From Candidatus Limosilactobacillus merdavium (GTDB taxonomy: Bacteria > Bacillota > Bacilli > Lactobacillales > Lactobacillaceae): 63,408 bases of DNA. Under the pieces are notes generated by a model. It was not told the DNA's origin, searched no databases, and saw only the letters and a list, made by a program, of their open reading frames with translations. Shown here in pieces: positions 53,122-61,832 of the stretch. Each line of letters opens with the position of its first letter. Within the stretch, counting starts at the first letter, position 1. The position numbers and the translations under genes were made by a program. Where the stretch lies: the NCBI GenBank assembly GCA_018883805.1, contig JAHLFK010000031.1, forward strand, positions 1-63,408, read 5' to 3'.

Positions 53122-53988
53122 TTGAGTAGTATTGTCTTAGATAATTTGACATTTGATGCCAAATCTGGTGATCAATTAGAAAATGTTTCATTAGAGCTGA
53201 CTTCACCACAAGTAGTTGCCTTTTGTAGTAATGATAATGGTGCAACAGCTGCATTGAAGCAACTCCTTGATGCTCAGGGAAGCATTGAAAAGGGAAATGT
53301 CCGGGTGGATGGTGAACCGCTGGGTAAATTTAAGCGTCGCCGTGGGAACCCAATGGTAGCTCATTTTGATGATATTGAATTGAAGGGCAAGACCGTTTTG
53401 AAAGCCGTTAAAAATACTTTGAAGCATTATCAAAACGTACTAACAATTGATCAAACCAACCAAATGCTTGAGTCTTTGGGAATTGTTCCTGGGAAACGAC
53501 TCACTGAACTTACCCCTGATGATCAACAAAAGCTACGGATTGTTTTGCTCCTTTCTTTGTGTCGGCCAATTGTTCTTCTTGACGATGCTCTTGATGGGCT
53601 TGAAGAAGATAGCCGCTTGATCATTGGTGATTTGATTGCTGACTATACGCGTAAAACTAATTCATTAGTTATTTTTACTAGTCAAGATGTTTCAACATTA
53701 ATGCGGTATTCAAAGACAATCTACTACTTCGAGGGTAGCCATCTAACTTCTGCGCGGAACGTTGAGATGGCAGATAGTGTTGACTGCGTAGTTACTGTTA
53801 TTGGGACTGGTTTCCCAGTAGAAAATGCTGTTAAACTTGGTGCTCATATGTTGGAAGAAGCACCAAAAGAAACACGTTTCCTGTTTACTGGAAATATTCA
53901 AGTGTTACTACCACTGCTAGAACAGAGCACCATTACAGATGTGCGGATTGAAGATGCGACTGTCGAAGATGAATTAATGACTTGGTAA
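53122..53988 (+). CDS. Degenerate ABC-ATPase-like protein
   Basis: A 288-aa protein with the ABC ATPase outline but lost catalysis. At the Walker A place stands SNDNGATA (36-43) without GK[ST]; the signature is LTPDDQQK instead of LSGGQ; Walker B is IVLLDDALDG with Asp where the catalytic Glu should be. The last 80 residues are an added domain. TTG at 53122 was chosen for its GGGGAGG site. It leads a three-gene operon with a Rossmann-fold and a DUF1836 protein. Perhaps a regulatory pseudo-ATPase; function unknown. Confidence 0.7.
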   Translation: MSSIVLDNLTFDAKSGDQLENVSLELTSPQVVAFCSNDNGATAALKQLLDAQGSIEKGNVRVDGEPLGKFKRRRGNPMVAHFDDIELKGKTVLKAVKNTLKHYQNVLTIDQTNQMLESLGIVPGKRLTELTPDDQQKLRIVLLLSLCRPIVLLDDALDGLEEDSRLIIGDLIADYTRKTNSLVIFTSQDVSTLMRYSKTIYYFEGSHLTSARNVEMADSVDCVVTVIGTGFPVENAVKLGAHMLEEAPKETRFLFTGNIQVLLPLLEQSTITDVRIEDATVEDELMTW

Positions 53989-54008
53989 TTTAAAAAGGAG
54001 GGCTGCAC

Positions 54009-54551
54009 GTGGGAAGAGTAGTATTGGTTGAAGATCGTGGTGATAATCTCGCTGCAGATATTATTAAGAAGGTACCAGATGCTGTTGTCTCAACCAATTT
54101 CAAGGTACAACTTCAAGCAGGTGACGTTCTCTGTTGGCTACCATTACCTAATGATTACGTTGATGATCAGGTTCAAGAATTAGCTAGCTTGATAGATAAG
54201 TCTGTTTTTTTGCCAAGAAAAATCGTGATGTTAAGTATCCCTGGAACTGCAGACGATGCTTCATTAGAACAAGTAGAAAAATGGTATGGCAAAAAGGCAC
54301 GCTCATTAATAATGATGCACCAGTACGCAATCAAAATGATTGATGAACTCGAACTTCCATATACAATTGTTCGAATTCCCCAACTAACTACTGAGAAAAC
54401 CAGCGCGAAGATTATTGCTGAAGGTCAGCCAATGACTGGTGGAAAGCTGGGAATTGATCAAGTAGTAGCGGTGTTACAAAGCATCTTTGATACAGAACGC
54501 TACCGTAATCAATCAATTGGAATTATTAATGATGAAGGAGGGCAACAATGA
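54009..54551 (+). CDS. NAD(P)-binding Rossmann-type protein
   Basis: A 180-aa small protein similar to atypical SDR/NmrA-like NAD(P)H-binding proteins: VLVEDRGDNLAADII start, LPYTIVRIPQLTTE in the middle. The usual GxxGxxG loop is poorly conserved (VEDRGDN), so cofactor binding is doubtful. Starts with GTG after AAGGAGGG. It overlaps the DUF1836 gene by 4 bp and follows the degenerate ABC gene by 20 bp. Confidence 0.68.
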   Translation: MGRVVLVEDRGDNLAADIIKKVPDAVVSTNFKVQLQAGDVLCWLPLPNDYVDDQVQELASLIDKSVFLPRKIVMLSIPGTADDASLEQVEKWYGKKARSLIMMHQYAIKMIDELELPYTIVRIPQLTTEKTSAKIIAEGQPMTGGKLGIDQVVAVLQSIFDTERYRNQSIGIINDEGGQQ

Positions 54552-55084
54552 CAGATTTAACTGAATTCAAACGTTGGGAAAACAATATTTCACGAGTTCA
54601 TTTTCCAAAATGGAAAGAATTGCCAAGCTTAGGTCTTTATGTTGATCAAGTAGCGGCAGTTATTAACGAGTATTTAGGAAGTCTGGGGATGGAGCCCCTT
54701 ACTAAATCGATGATTAATAACTATGTGAAGAAGAAAGCCATTCAAGCCCCGATTAAGAAAAAATATGCTGTTAACCAGATCGTTGACTTATTGTTAATTG
54801 GCTTCTTTAAGAATACTTTTGCAATTGATGAAATCCGTCGGGGAATTCTTCAAGTTACAACAAATGATTACCCGCAACAGGCTTACGATCGCTTTGTGGA
54901 TATTTTGAATGCCCGATTGAATAACGAAGACGTTCCAAATGATCCTAATTTCAATCTGGCTAACGACCGGTTAATGAAACTAACAATCAATGCAGCACTA
55001 TCCAGTCTAGAAGCAAAAAAGCTCTTAGCAGTGATGGCAAAAAATGATCAGCCTAAAGATGAAGTAGAAAAACCAAAGAAGTAA
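54548..55084 (+). CDS. DUF1836 protein
   Basis: A 178-aa protein of the DUF1836 family (YVDQVAAVINEYL, MINNYVKKKAI, KYAVNQIVDLLLIGFFKN). The N-terminal half looks like a MerR-like winged helix and is generally taken as a putative DNA-binding protein; no function is established. It is translationally coupled (ATGA) to the Rossmann-type gene and ends the operon with a bidirectional terminator. Confidence 0.82.
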   Translation: MTDLTEFKRWENNISRVHFPKWKELPSLGLYVDQVAAVINEYLGSLGMEPLTKSMINNYVKKKAIQAPIKKKYAVNQIVDLLLIGFFKNTFAIDEIRRGILQVTTNDYPQQAYDRFVDILNARLNNEDVPNDPNFNLANDRLMKLTINAALSSLEAKKLLAVMAKNDQPKDEVEKPKK

Positions 55085-55086
55085 TA

Positions 55087-55122
55087 AAAATGGCCGGCGA
55101 TTTTCGCCGACCATTTTTATTA
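55087..55122. terminator. Bidirectional terminator
   Basis: AAAATGG-CGGCGA pairs with TCGCCG-CCATTTT, followed by T, between converging genes. Confidence 0.85.
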
Positions 55123-55154
55123 TGATTTGTGTTCATTTCATAGCATTCAGTAGG

Positions 55155-56276
55155 CTAGTTTTCAGCTGCGTTTGGTTTGCTTTGCATTCTCTTTCGAGTA
55201 TCAGTGGAGATAATTTTATAAATAGCGGCAAAGAGGGGAACAGTGAACATCATTCCGAGGATCCCGTAAATACCGCCACCAACAATGACTGCAGCAAAAA
55301 CCCAAACACTAGGTAAGCCGATTGATTTACCGACAACTAACGGGTATGTTACTCGATTATCAAATTGTTGCAAGACGATAATGAAGATTAAGAAGAAACC
55401 TGCTTGTATTGGTGAAACGGCAAAGATAATTACGACTCCGATACTAGCACCAAGAATGGCACCAATAATTGGAATTAACGCCCCAATAGCCGTGACAGCA
55501 CCGATCATTGATGCGTATGGCATTCGGAGAATACTCATTCCAATAAAACACGAAATTCCCAAAATAGCTGCATCCTTACATTGACCAGCAATATAACTAC
55601 TATATGAGTCATTAAAAACGCTAATGACATAGAAAATCTTTTTGCTGAACTTAGGAAGGTAGGCATTGATGAGCCGCTTGCTTTGTCGTCCTAACATTTC
55701 TTTATAAATTAGAAGGTAGATTGAGAAGAAGAAGGCAATTACAGCTGTGGTAACTGCTGATACTAGTGAAGAAGCAGTTGAAACGACAGCTTTAAACGTT
55801 CCGCCAAAGCCGACTGATAAGTACTTTCCAAGTTGATTCCACTTAATTTTTTCCAGATCAAAGCTATTCCATAAAGCATTGAGATCCTGATTTCGTTCAA
55901 TTGCCTTAATGAACTTATTGATTACTTGACCATGATTAGTAACTAATAGTTTTACACAAGAAACTAATTCAGGAATGACTAATGAAGTAACGATTGCTAG
56001 GATCAGAATGATTGTTAGATAAGAGAAAACAATACCGAAAAGACGGCGGAATTTCAGTGCTCGTGGTGATTTAAAAACTTTTGAATAAAGTTGCTCATAC
56101 TGGTTAAGAAGTAGGTTAACAATATAGGCAACTATACAACCAATTAATAATGGTAGTGCAGCACCAGTAATTGAACTGCAAAGCTTAGCGACTGTTGGCC
56201 AGTACCTTACCGCAAGATAGAGAATAAACAATGCAAGTGCCAGAGACACATGACTTTTTTGAATTTTTAATTTCAC
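55155..56276 (-). CDS. AI-2E (PerM) family transporter
   Basis: A 373-aa membrane protein with about eight helices and the family layout: two N-terminal hairpin helices, a cytosolic or outside domain (about 100-150), and a C-terminal block with GALIPIIGAILGASIGV and RVTYPLVVGKSIGLPSVWV. It is related to TqsA/PerM; the substrate may be a signal molecule or an ion. It starts with GTG six bases after AAGGAG and follows the isomerase-type gene by 10 bp. Confidence 0.85.
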   Translation of the reverse strand: MKLKIQKSHVSLALALFILYLAVRYWPTVAKLCSSITGAALPLLIGCIVAYIVNLLLNQYEQLYSKVFKSPRALKFRRLFGIVFSYLTIILILAIVTSLVIPELVSCVKLLVTNHGQVINKFIKAIERNQDLNALWNSFDLEKIKWNQLGKYLSVGFGGTFKAVVSTASSLVSAVTTAVIAFFFSIYLLIYKEMLGRQSKRLINAYLPKFSKKIFYVISVFNDSYSSYIAGQCKDAAILGISCFIGMSILRMPYASMIGAVTAIGALIPIIGAILGASIGVVIIFAVSPIQAGFFLIFIIVLQQFDNRVTYPLVVGKSIGLPSVWVFAAVIVGGGIYGILGMMFTVPLFAAIYKIISTDTRKRMQSKPNAAEN

Positions 56277-56286
56277 GATTAGCTCC

Positions 56287-57114
56287 TTAATTTAGTTCTT
56301 GAGCAATCTTAGTCAAATAACGATGACTGGCAACTTGTTCTCGACAATTACTTTGGTCCTTAAGATTAATTTCATAAATGCTAGTAGCTTTAGGATTTAA
56401 TAATTTGAGTACAGGTGCCCAGTCAATCTTTCCTTTGCCTAATTGCAAACTATCATGAGTTTGTCCCATAGAATCAACGAGGTGATAATGAACGACGTGA
56501 TCGCGAAGGTGCTTAAGGGATGCTTGTAGAGCTTTATTATCACCGTGCATTTCGATGAAACAGTGTGAAGTATCAAAAGCTAACCGGTAATTATGAGCTA
56601 AGATTTCATCCTCTTGTGCAGGATGACCATACGCAAAGACGGGGGCAATGGAGTTTTCAAACATAATATGATTACCACCGGCTTTTGCAAAACGATCAAG
56701 TCGGGAGTAAACGGCTTGCCGAGCTGCCTCTACATTGGGATAAAGGTCGACCATTTGCTGAACTTCTTTTCCGGCATAATCACCGTGGACTAATACTTGG
56801 ATATTTCGCTTCTTTGCCAGGTTAATTAATTGCTCTGTTGAAGTTTCAATGAAACGGTAAAGCTCTGGAAAATCTTTTTCTGGAGCGACTACTTCAGAAT
56901 GCCATTGCTTAAATACCATTGGGTGATGGATCACAATGTTAGTAATCCCTTTCGACTGGACATACTGTACAGCTTCGTCAAGGTGACGATAGCCTTCAGG
57001 AGTAAAGTCGTTTGCATCGGTATAAAATTCATAGACATCTGGATGGAATTGGAGACGATCGTCAATTTGTTGGCGATTACTACTTCCCTTTAAGCCAAGT
57101 AATGGTGAATACAT
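56287..57114 (-). CDS. TIM-barrel sugar isomerase/epimerase-like protein
   Basis: A 275-aa protein of the AP-endonuclease-2/xylose-isomerase-like TIM-barrel family. Likely metal-site residues are in IVIHHPM, MFENS, AFDTSHC, VVHYHLVD and YEINLKD. The substrate is unknown. AGGAGG precedes the ATG. It shares an operon with the AI-2E family gene. Confidence 0.75.
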   Translation of the reverse strand: MYSPLLGLKGSSNRQQIDDRLQFHPDVYEFYTDANDFTPEGYRHLDEAVQYVQSKGITNIVIHHPMVFKQWHSEVVAPEKDFPELYRFIETSTEQLINLAKKRNIQVLVHGDYAGKEVQQMVDLYPNVEAARQAVYSRLDRFAKAGGNHIMFENSIAPVFAYGHPAQEDEILAHNYRLAFDTSHCFIEMHGDNKALQASLKHLRDHVVHYHLVDSMGQTHDSLQLGKGKIDWAPVLKLLNPKATSIYEINLKDQSNCREQVASHRYLTKIAQELN

Positions 57115-57205
57115 ATTAATTGCCTCCTCAATATTTAACTATATTCTAACAGATTCGAGTTTAGAGCGAAAAATGGTAAGATAGGTTTGTTAGGTGGTGT
57201 TTCAC

Positions 57206-58123
57206 ATGAAACGGTTGATGGAATGGCGGCCATTAATAATTGGGCCACTACTTCCGCTAATGTGGATGAGCTGTTGGCTGACGTATGTAACGATTGCTAA
57301 GGGGATGGCAATTAAGTTCGTTGAACCAGCAGAACTTCAAGAATCGTTGTTATTAATTTCTGGGGTAGTTGTTGTCATCAATGTTTATAATTTGGTTTTG
57401 ATTTACCATGAAACGACGCTAATTAAAACAATTTATTTTTACTCAATTTTAGCAATTCTTCTCGCATTGACGATCATTTGTTCATTAGTATTAGCGTGGA
57501 GTGATCCAGTTCGCATTATGACTCCTGAACGTCTTTCTGGATGGGTAGTAATTTTTGTCTTGCTAACAGCAATTCAAGGATTATTAGGAAATTATTTTGC
57601 ATTAGTGACACGTCACCAGGTGGCAATCGAGAGTCCCAGAAGTTCATTAGTATTAGCAAGTGTATGTCTAACGCTGACTTCTTTAATTGCAATACCAGCT
57701 TTAACTAATGGGATTTCTTGTCGTCAGGGATGGATTGCCCTTCTGACAATTTTTCTGATAGCAAATACTGCTTTGGGGTTTATCAATACCAACTGCTTGT
57801 TTAAACCATTAGCAGTCCAACAGAGTGTTACTTATAAGCTCCTGGTTGGGATCAATTTAGCATCCTTTTTCATTAGTATTCTAACTGGCCTTGATACGGT
57901 GACCGTTCGCTGGATCAGTCCTCATTTTGATTTGTTAGCTGTTTGTATGTTAACCGCACTTACAGTTTATGGGATAAGCACAGCGATCATTGCTGGAATG
58001 CAGCGGTACGATAATGATTATCGTTATGGTCACGTAAATGGACGGGAACGTTTATGGGTAGTTGTTGGTGCGGTCTTGTTCATGGCTTTGTTATTGATTG
58101 AGTGTTATATGTTGAGTGTATAA
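57206..58123 (+). CDS. Multi-spanning membrane protein, unknown
   Basis: A 305-aa protein with about eight hydrophobic helices, not recognised. The ATG at 57206 was chosen with AGGTGGTG in front, rather than the GTG at 57194 which lies in that site. No charged or conserved transport motif stands out. Divergent from the isomerase-type gene; a perfect-stem terminator follows. Confidence 0.6.
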   Translation: MKRLMEWRPLIIGPLLPLMWMSCWLTYVTIAKGMAIKFVEPAELQESLLLISGVVVVINVYNLVLIYHETTLIKTIYFYSILAILLALTIICSLVLAWSDPVRIMTPERLSGWVVIFVLLTAIQGLLGNYFALVTRHQVAIESPRSSLVLASVCLTLTSLIAIPALTNGISCRQGWIALLTIFLIANTALGFINTNCLFKPLAVQQSVTYKLLVGINLASFFISILTGLDTVTVRWISPHFDLLAVCMLTALTVYGISTAIIAGMQRYDNDYRYGHVNGRERLWVVVGAVLFMALLLIECYMLSV

Positions 58124-58167
58124 AAGAAGCGTCGAACGTTTGAAAAAATGTTCGACGCTTCTTTTAT
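58122..58167. terminator. Bidirectional terminator
   Basis: AAAAGAAGCGTCGAAC pairs perfectly with GTTCGACGCTTCTTTT between the membrane protein gene and pepD. Confidence 0.9.
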
Positions 58168-58168
58168 A

Positions 58169-59602
58169 TTAAAGGTTCTTATCCATAATGAAGGTTAATT
58201 TTGAAAGTTCAAGGCCATGCATGATGAGCTTACTCATTAACTTCTTAGTCCGTTTTGCCATTTCAGCAACCATCTTGTGAGTTTCACTACTCAAATATGC
58301 GGAAGCTTCCTTGTCATCCATTCCTTCAACCTTAGGAGCTACTTCATTAACCCAACGGTAGAAGTATTCACGAGAATCTTTCAAGTAGTTAAGATCATCT
58401 TGAGCAAATTCAGCGTGGTGAGATTCAACAATCATTGAAAGTGCACGGTACATCCAGTAAGCACTCTTTAGGTCCATGTTAAGTTCTTTTGGTGTTTCAC
58501 GGTAACTAACATCAATATCGTCAGCATTACCAAAAAATGGAACGTATGGTGTAAAAGTTGGAATACCAAAACTCATCCACATAATTGTTGATGCAGCTTC
58601 TGGCAAATCATTCCGTACTTGAAGAACATGTGAGTTTTGAGTCCGGTTAAGTGAGATTGGACGGAACAGGTGCTTTTGTTCTTCAGTACCATGGCCCAGT
58701 GGATCGTATGGGGTACCTTGATAATGACTACTTAGGATCTTTTGCACATCAGCTAAAGTAATCCGATGGTTGGTCCGCATAATGAATGGCAAGTCAAAGT
58801 CAAGCGGATCTTGTTCAATGCTTGGATTGAGAAGCTTGTGTCCATACCATTGCCGAGGAGTGTTGTAATGTTGATCAAAAACATCAGCAGTTCCAAAGAT
58901 ATGGCGGAAGTCCCAACCATGCTTGTCGGGATTTAGGTTGTTCTTTTCAACGAAGTCTTGAATACCATCTGACCACATAAAGTTATCAGGGTCATTGAAG
59001 TCTACTTGTTGAATGGCAACCCGGTTTCCAGTTACGGCATAAGCATCATCAGGAATTCGTTCAGCAACCCAGTGATGTCCAGTAACAATTTCCATGTACC
59101 AAACATCATTCTTATCGCTGAAAATTACACCGTTACCTTCAGCGGAACCATACTTGGCGATTAATTGGCCAAGGTATTTAACACCGTCTTTAGCGCTATC
59201 AATAAAGGGCAGAGTAGCGGCCACAATTAGGTCTTCGTTAATACCAGATTCAGTGTTTAGTGGGTCACAGGCAAGAACCCGTTCATTGGCGTAAACACTT
59301 TCGGTAGCACTCATGCCGACATTCTTCTCGTTAAAGCCACTTTCATCAAAAACCCCTTCAGTCTTGTAGTTAACATTAGGAGTCCCTTGGTAACGGTAAC
59401 CGTCTGCTGGACGATCAACGACACATTTGTTTAAGTAGGCTTTTACTTGATTTGGGTGGTTATGGTAAGCAGGGTAAGTAACGAAACGTTGTGGTGTTAA
59501 TGGACCAAACGTATCATCATTCCGTGCGGCCATTGTTGAACCATCGATGGTGGCATCTTTACCAACCAAAACGGTAGTACAAGCGGATAGGTTTTTCTTC
59601 AT
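58169..59602 (-). CDS. pepD: Dipeptidase PepD (C69 family)
   Basis: A 477-aa Ntn-type cysteine dipeptidase of lactobacilli. The nucleophile is probably Cys8 in SACTTVLVGKDATIDGST, the conserved start of the family, exposed after N-terminal trimming; ARNDD follows. It cleaves many dipeptides but not those with Pro. Cytosolic. Monocistronic, with a weak AAAGG ribosome binding site. Length is normal. Confidence 0.88.
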   Translation of the reverse strand: MKKNLSACTTVLVGKDATIDGSTMAARNDDTFGPLTPQRFVTYPAYHNHPNQVKAYLNKCVVDRPADGYRYQGTPNVNYKTEGVFDESGFNEKNVGMSATESVYANERVLACDPLNTESGINEDLIVAATLPFIDSAKDGVKYLGQLIAKYGSAEGNGVIFSDKNDVWYMEIVTGHHWVAERIPDDAYAVTGNRVAIQQVDFNDPDNFMWSDGIQDFVEKNNLNPDKHGWDFRHIFGTADVFDQHYNTPRQWYGHKLLNPSIEQDPLDFDLPFIMRTNHRITLADVQKILSSHYQGTPYDPLGHGTEEQKHLFRPISLNRTQNSHVLQVRNDLPEAASTIMWMSFGIPTFTPYVPFFGNADDIDVSYRETPKELNMDLKSAYWMYRALSMIVESHHAEFAQDDLNYLKDSREYFYRWVNEVAPKVEGMDDKEASAYLSSETHKMVAEMAKRTKKLMSKLIMHGLELSKLTFIMDKNL

Positions 59603-59678
59603 TTAATTCAAGACCTTTCTAGATAAAACATAAAAAAGTGATCATTTTTATTTTAATCTTCTTAGATCTGGTTATCAA

Positions 59679-60407
59679 TTATTCACGCCAGGTAAGTATC
59701 GTTAGAATGGCAAGCGTAATCAAGTCGAGAACCAACGAAATCGCTAGGGCAATATAAACCCATGATAGCCAGGATCTTAACCAAACGGAAACAACTGCTG
59801 GAGTGGTAAAAAGACTGACAAAGAAACTTACAATTAAGATAATAGTTAGGAGTGTCAGAAGACCAGAACCACTATTTTTTAAGTCAGCGCTACTTAAGTC
59901 AAAACCACCGATATTAATATTGATAACTAAGATGAGCCAAATAAAAAATTTACTCCAGGAAAATGCAGCAGTGGTTGTTGAAAGACTGAACCAGCTTAAG
60001 ATTCCTGGCATTAGCCAATTCGTAATCAGAATTAATACGGCGGTGTTACCAACGATCGGTGCAATACCAATAAAGACGTTGCCGACACGTTGATAAAGGC
60101 TGTGATTGTTCCATGAGTGATCGACGCTTCCTAGACTATTATCGTTTGGATCATGTGGATTGGGAAAGTGTAATAGTCGCATCCTAGTAATGCGATGACC
60201 GAAAAGAACGGCAACCAGAGAATGACTGAGTTCATGGATGATTACACCGATTCCACCGAGAAGTAATTGTGCTTTAACACCCCAAATATTTACAATTAAT
60301 TGCTTGTTATGCCGACTGATTAATGAAAGAGAACCACCCAAAAGAATCGGAATTAAAAACAGGTAGATTCCAATTAACTTCAGGGTGGTTAAATATTGTA
60401 AGATCAT
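59679..60407 (-). CDS. M50-like membrane metalloprotease
   Basis: A 242-aa membrane protein with about five or six helices. The zinc motif HELSH (IIHELSHSLVAVLFGHR) is embedded in a helix as in site-2-protease-like M50 enzymes. The second metal-ligand motif may be in NINIGGFDLSSADLKN, where the usual NxxPxxxxDG is degraded, so activity is uncertain. It starts three bases after the YbaK stop with no ribosome binding site of its own apart from the ybaK end, suggesting coupled translation. Confidence 0.7.
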   Translation of the reverse strand: MILQYLTTLKLIGIYLFLIPILLGGSLSLISRHNKQLIVNIWGVKAQLLLGGIGVIIHELSHSLVAVLFGHRITRMRLLHFPNPHDPNDNSLGSVDHSWNNHSLYQRVGNVFIGIAPIVGNTAVLILITNWLMPGILSWFSLSTTTAAFSWSKFFIWLILVININIGGFDLSSADLKNSGSGLLTLLTIILIVSFFVSLFTTPAVVSVWLRSWLSWVYIALAISLVLDLITLAILTILTWRE

Positions 60408-60410
60408 TGG

Positions 60411-60917
60411 CTAAGCATGTTGCTCAAGATCAGCAAATTCAGCATGGACTAATTTTGCAAGATCCTCAGCATTTAATTTTACTGAACGGCCAACCTTACC
60501 AGAAGAAACGTAAATTTCTCCTTGTTCTTTTGCTTCGTTGTCGATGAAGATTGGGTACTGGAATTTCTCGTAGATCCCAATAGGGGTGTTAGCACCATGA
60601 ACATAGCCGGTAGTCTTTAAAAGGTTCTTTAGTGGCACCATATTGACTTTCTTATTTCCAGAAACTTTTGCCAACTTCTTTTCATCTAAGTGTTGATCAA
60701 CCGGGATGACCCCAACAAGTGGACCGGTGACATTACCTGAAAGGACAAGGGTCTTGTAAATGTGGTGTTCATCAACACCAGTATGATCTACTGACATCGT
60801 CCGCACATCACCATCTTGGTGGGTAGGGAATTCAGCTTGTTCGTAAGTAATTTTGTTTTTATCCAGGATTTGTTCAACCTGGGTCTTCTTCATTTTACTT
60901 TTTTTCTTTTTACTCAT
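60411..60917 (-). CDS. ybaK: YbaK/EbsC-type aminoacyl-tRNA deacylase
   Basis: A 168-aa trans-editing enzyme that hydrolyses Cys-tRNA-Pro (YbaK type). Recognisable are YKTLVLSG (catalytic-pocket Lys), VIPVDQHLDEKKLAK and the GYVHGANTPIG loop. The N-terminal KKKKSKMKK tail is an extra; a second ATG nine codons in could be the true start. AAAGGAG lies 12 bases before the first ATG. In one operon with the M50-like gene. Confidence 0.85.
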   Translation of the reverse strand: MSKKKKSKMKKTQVEQILDKNKITYEQAEFPTHQDGDVRTMSVDHTGVDEHHIYKTLVLSGNVTGPLVGVIPVDQHLDEKKLAKVSGNKKVNMVPLKNLLKTTGYVHGANTPIGIYEKFQYPIFIDNEAKEQGEIYVSSGKVGRSVKLNAEDLAKLVHAEFADLEQHA

Positions 60918-61042
60918 AATTTTATTAAACTCCTTTTCTGGGACGAACCAATTTTTCTTGAAATAGATACCAATTTTAAATAGGTCTGCTATACTAGATA
61001 ATAATTATTAATCGTTAAATTATTTGAGGAGTAGTAAATGAC

Positions 61043-61774
61043 ATGGCAGATTTAGTATACCGCTCTGTAATGAGAGATATAAAACAAAAGATCCTGGCAA
61101 ACCAATACCCGGGGATGAAGCTTCCAGACGAACGAAGCCTCAGTGCGAGTTATAAGGTAAGCCGGAGCTCAATCAAACGAGCACTGGGAGTTCTTGCCCA
61201 GCAGGGGATCATATTTAAGAAACGAGGTTCAGGAACCTTCATTAACCCGTTATATCTGAAAAATCGTTCCTTATTTCGGTATGAAGGCAGTAACTTGGGG
61301 GTTACTGACAGTTTCAAATTTGGTGATAAAAAACAAAGTATCAAATTAATGGATTACCAAGTCATTCCGGCAAGTAAGGATCTCCAACAAGACCTCTTCC
61401 TTGATGATAATGATTTTGTCTATAAGATCAAACGGTTGCGGCTAATTGATAACCAGCCATTTATCATTGAAACAGGTTATATCCCAATTAAGATCATTCC
61501 AACCCTTTCTCCAGATATTGTTAAAAGCTCGATTTTTAATTATTTGGAAAACGCAAAGGGAAAACGGGTTACAAAATCATTCATGTCGATCAGTGTTGCT
61601 CCATCAAAGGCAGACGATCAACGGCTCCTTAAATTAAAGCCTAATGAACCAGTAGCCATTATGGAAGGTGTTTTCTTCCTCGATGACGGTACTCCATTTG
61701 AAGTTTCAAATATGCGGGTTCATTATCGTTACATGAAATATGATACATTTGTAAGCTTAGATCAGGAAAGTTAA
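61043..61774 (+). CDS. GntR/HutC-family regulator with UTRA domain
   Basis: A 243-aa regulator. N-terminal winged HTH (about 1-70; LPDERSLSASYKVSRSSIKRAL and GSGTFIN) and a C-terminal UTRA domain (about 95-235) that binds a small ligand, as in YvoA/NagR-like regulators. GAGGAG precedes the ATG by about 11 bases. It converges on the acyltransferase gene. Targets are unknown; the CAATTTT palindromes upstream of xfp are a possibility. Confidence 0.85.
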   Translation: MADLVYRSVMRDIKQKILANQYPGMKLPDERSLSASYKVSRSSIKRALGVLAQQGIIFKKRGSGTFINPLYLKNRSLFRYEGSNLGVTDSFKFGDKKQSIKLMDYQVIPASKDLQQDLFLDDNDFVYKIKRLRLIDNQPFIIETGYIPIKIIPTLSPDIVKSSIFNYLENAKGKRVTKSFMSISVAPSKADDQRLLKLKPNEPVAIMEGVFFLDDGTPFEVSNMRVHYRYMKYDTFVSLDQES

Positions 61775-61788
61775 ATTGAATATAGTAG

Positions 61789-61832
61789 AAATTTCAGTAG
61801 TTGTTATTGAGATCAACTGCTGGAATTTTTTA
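61789..61832. terminator. Bidirectional terminator
   Basis: AAATTTCAGTAGTTG pairs with CAACTGCTGGAATTT (wobbles) followed by T-run. Confidence 0.8.
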
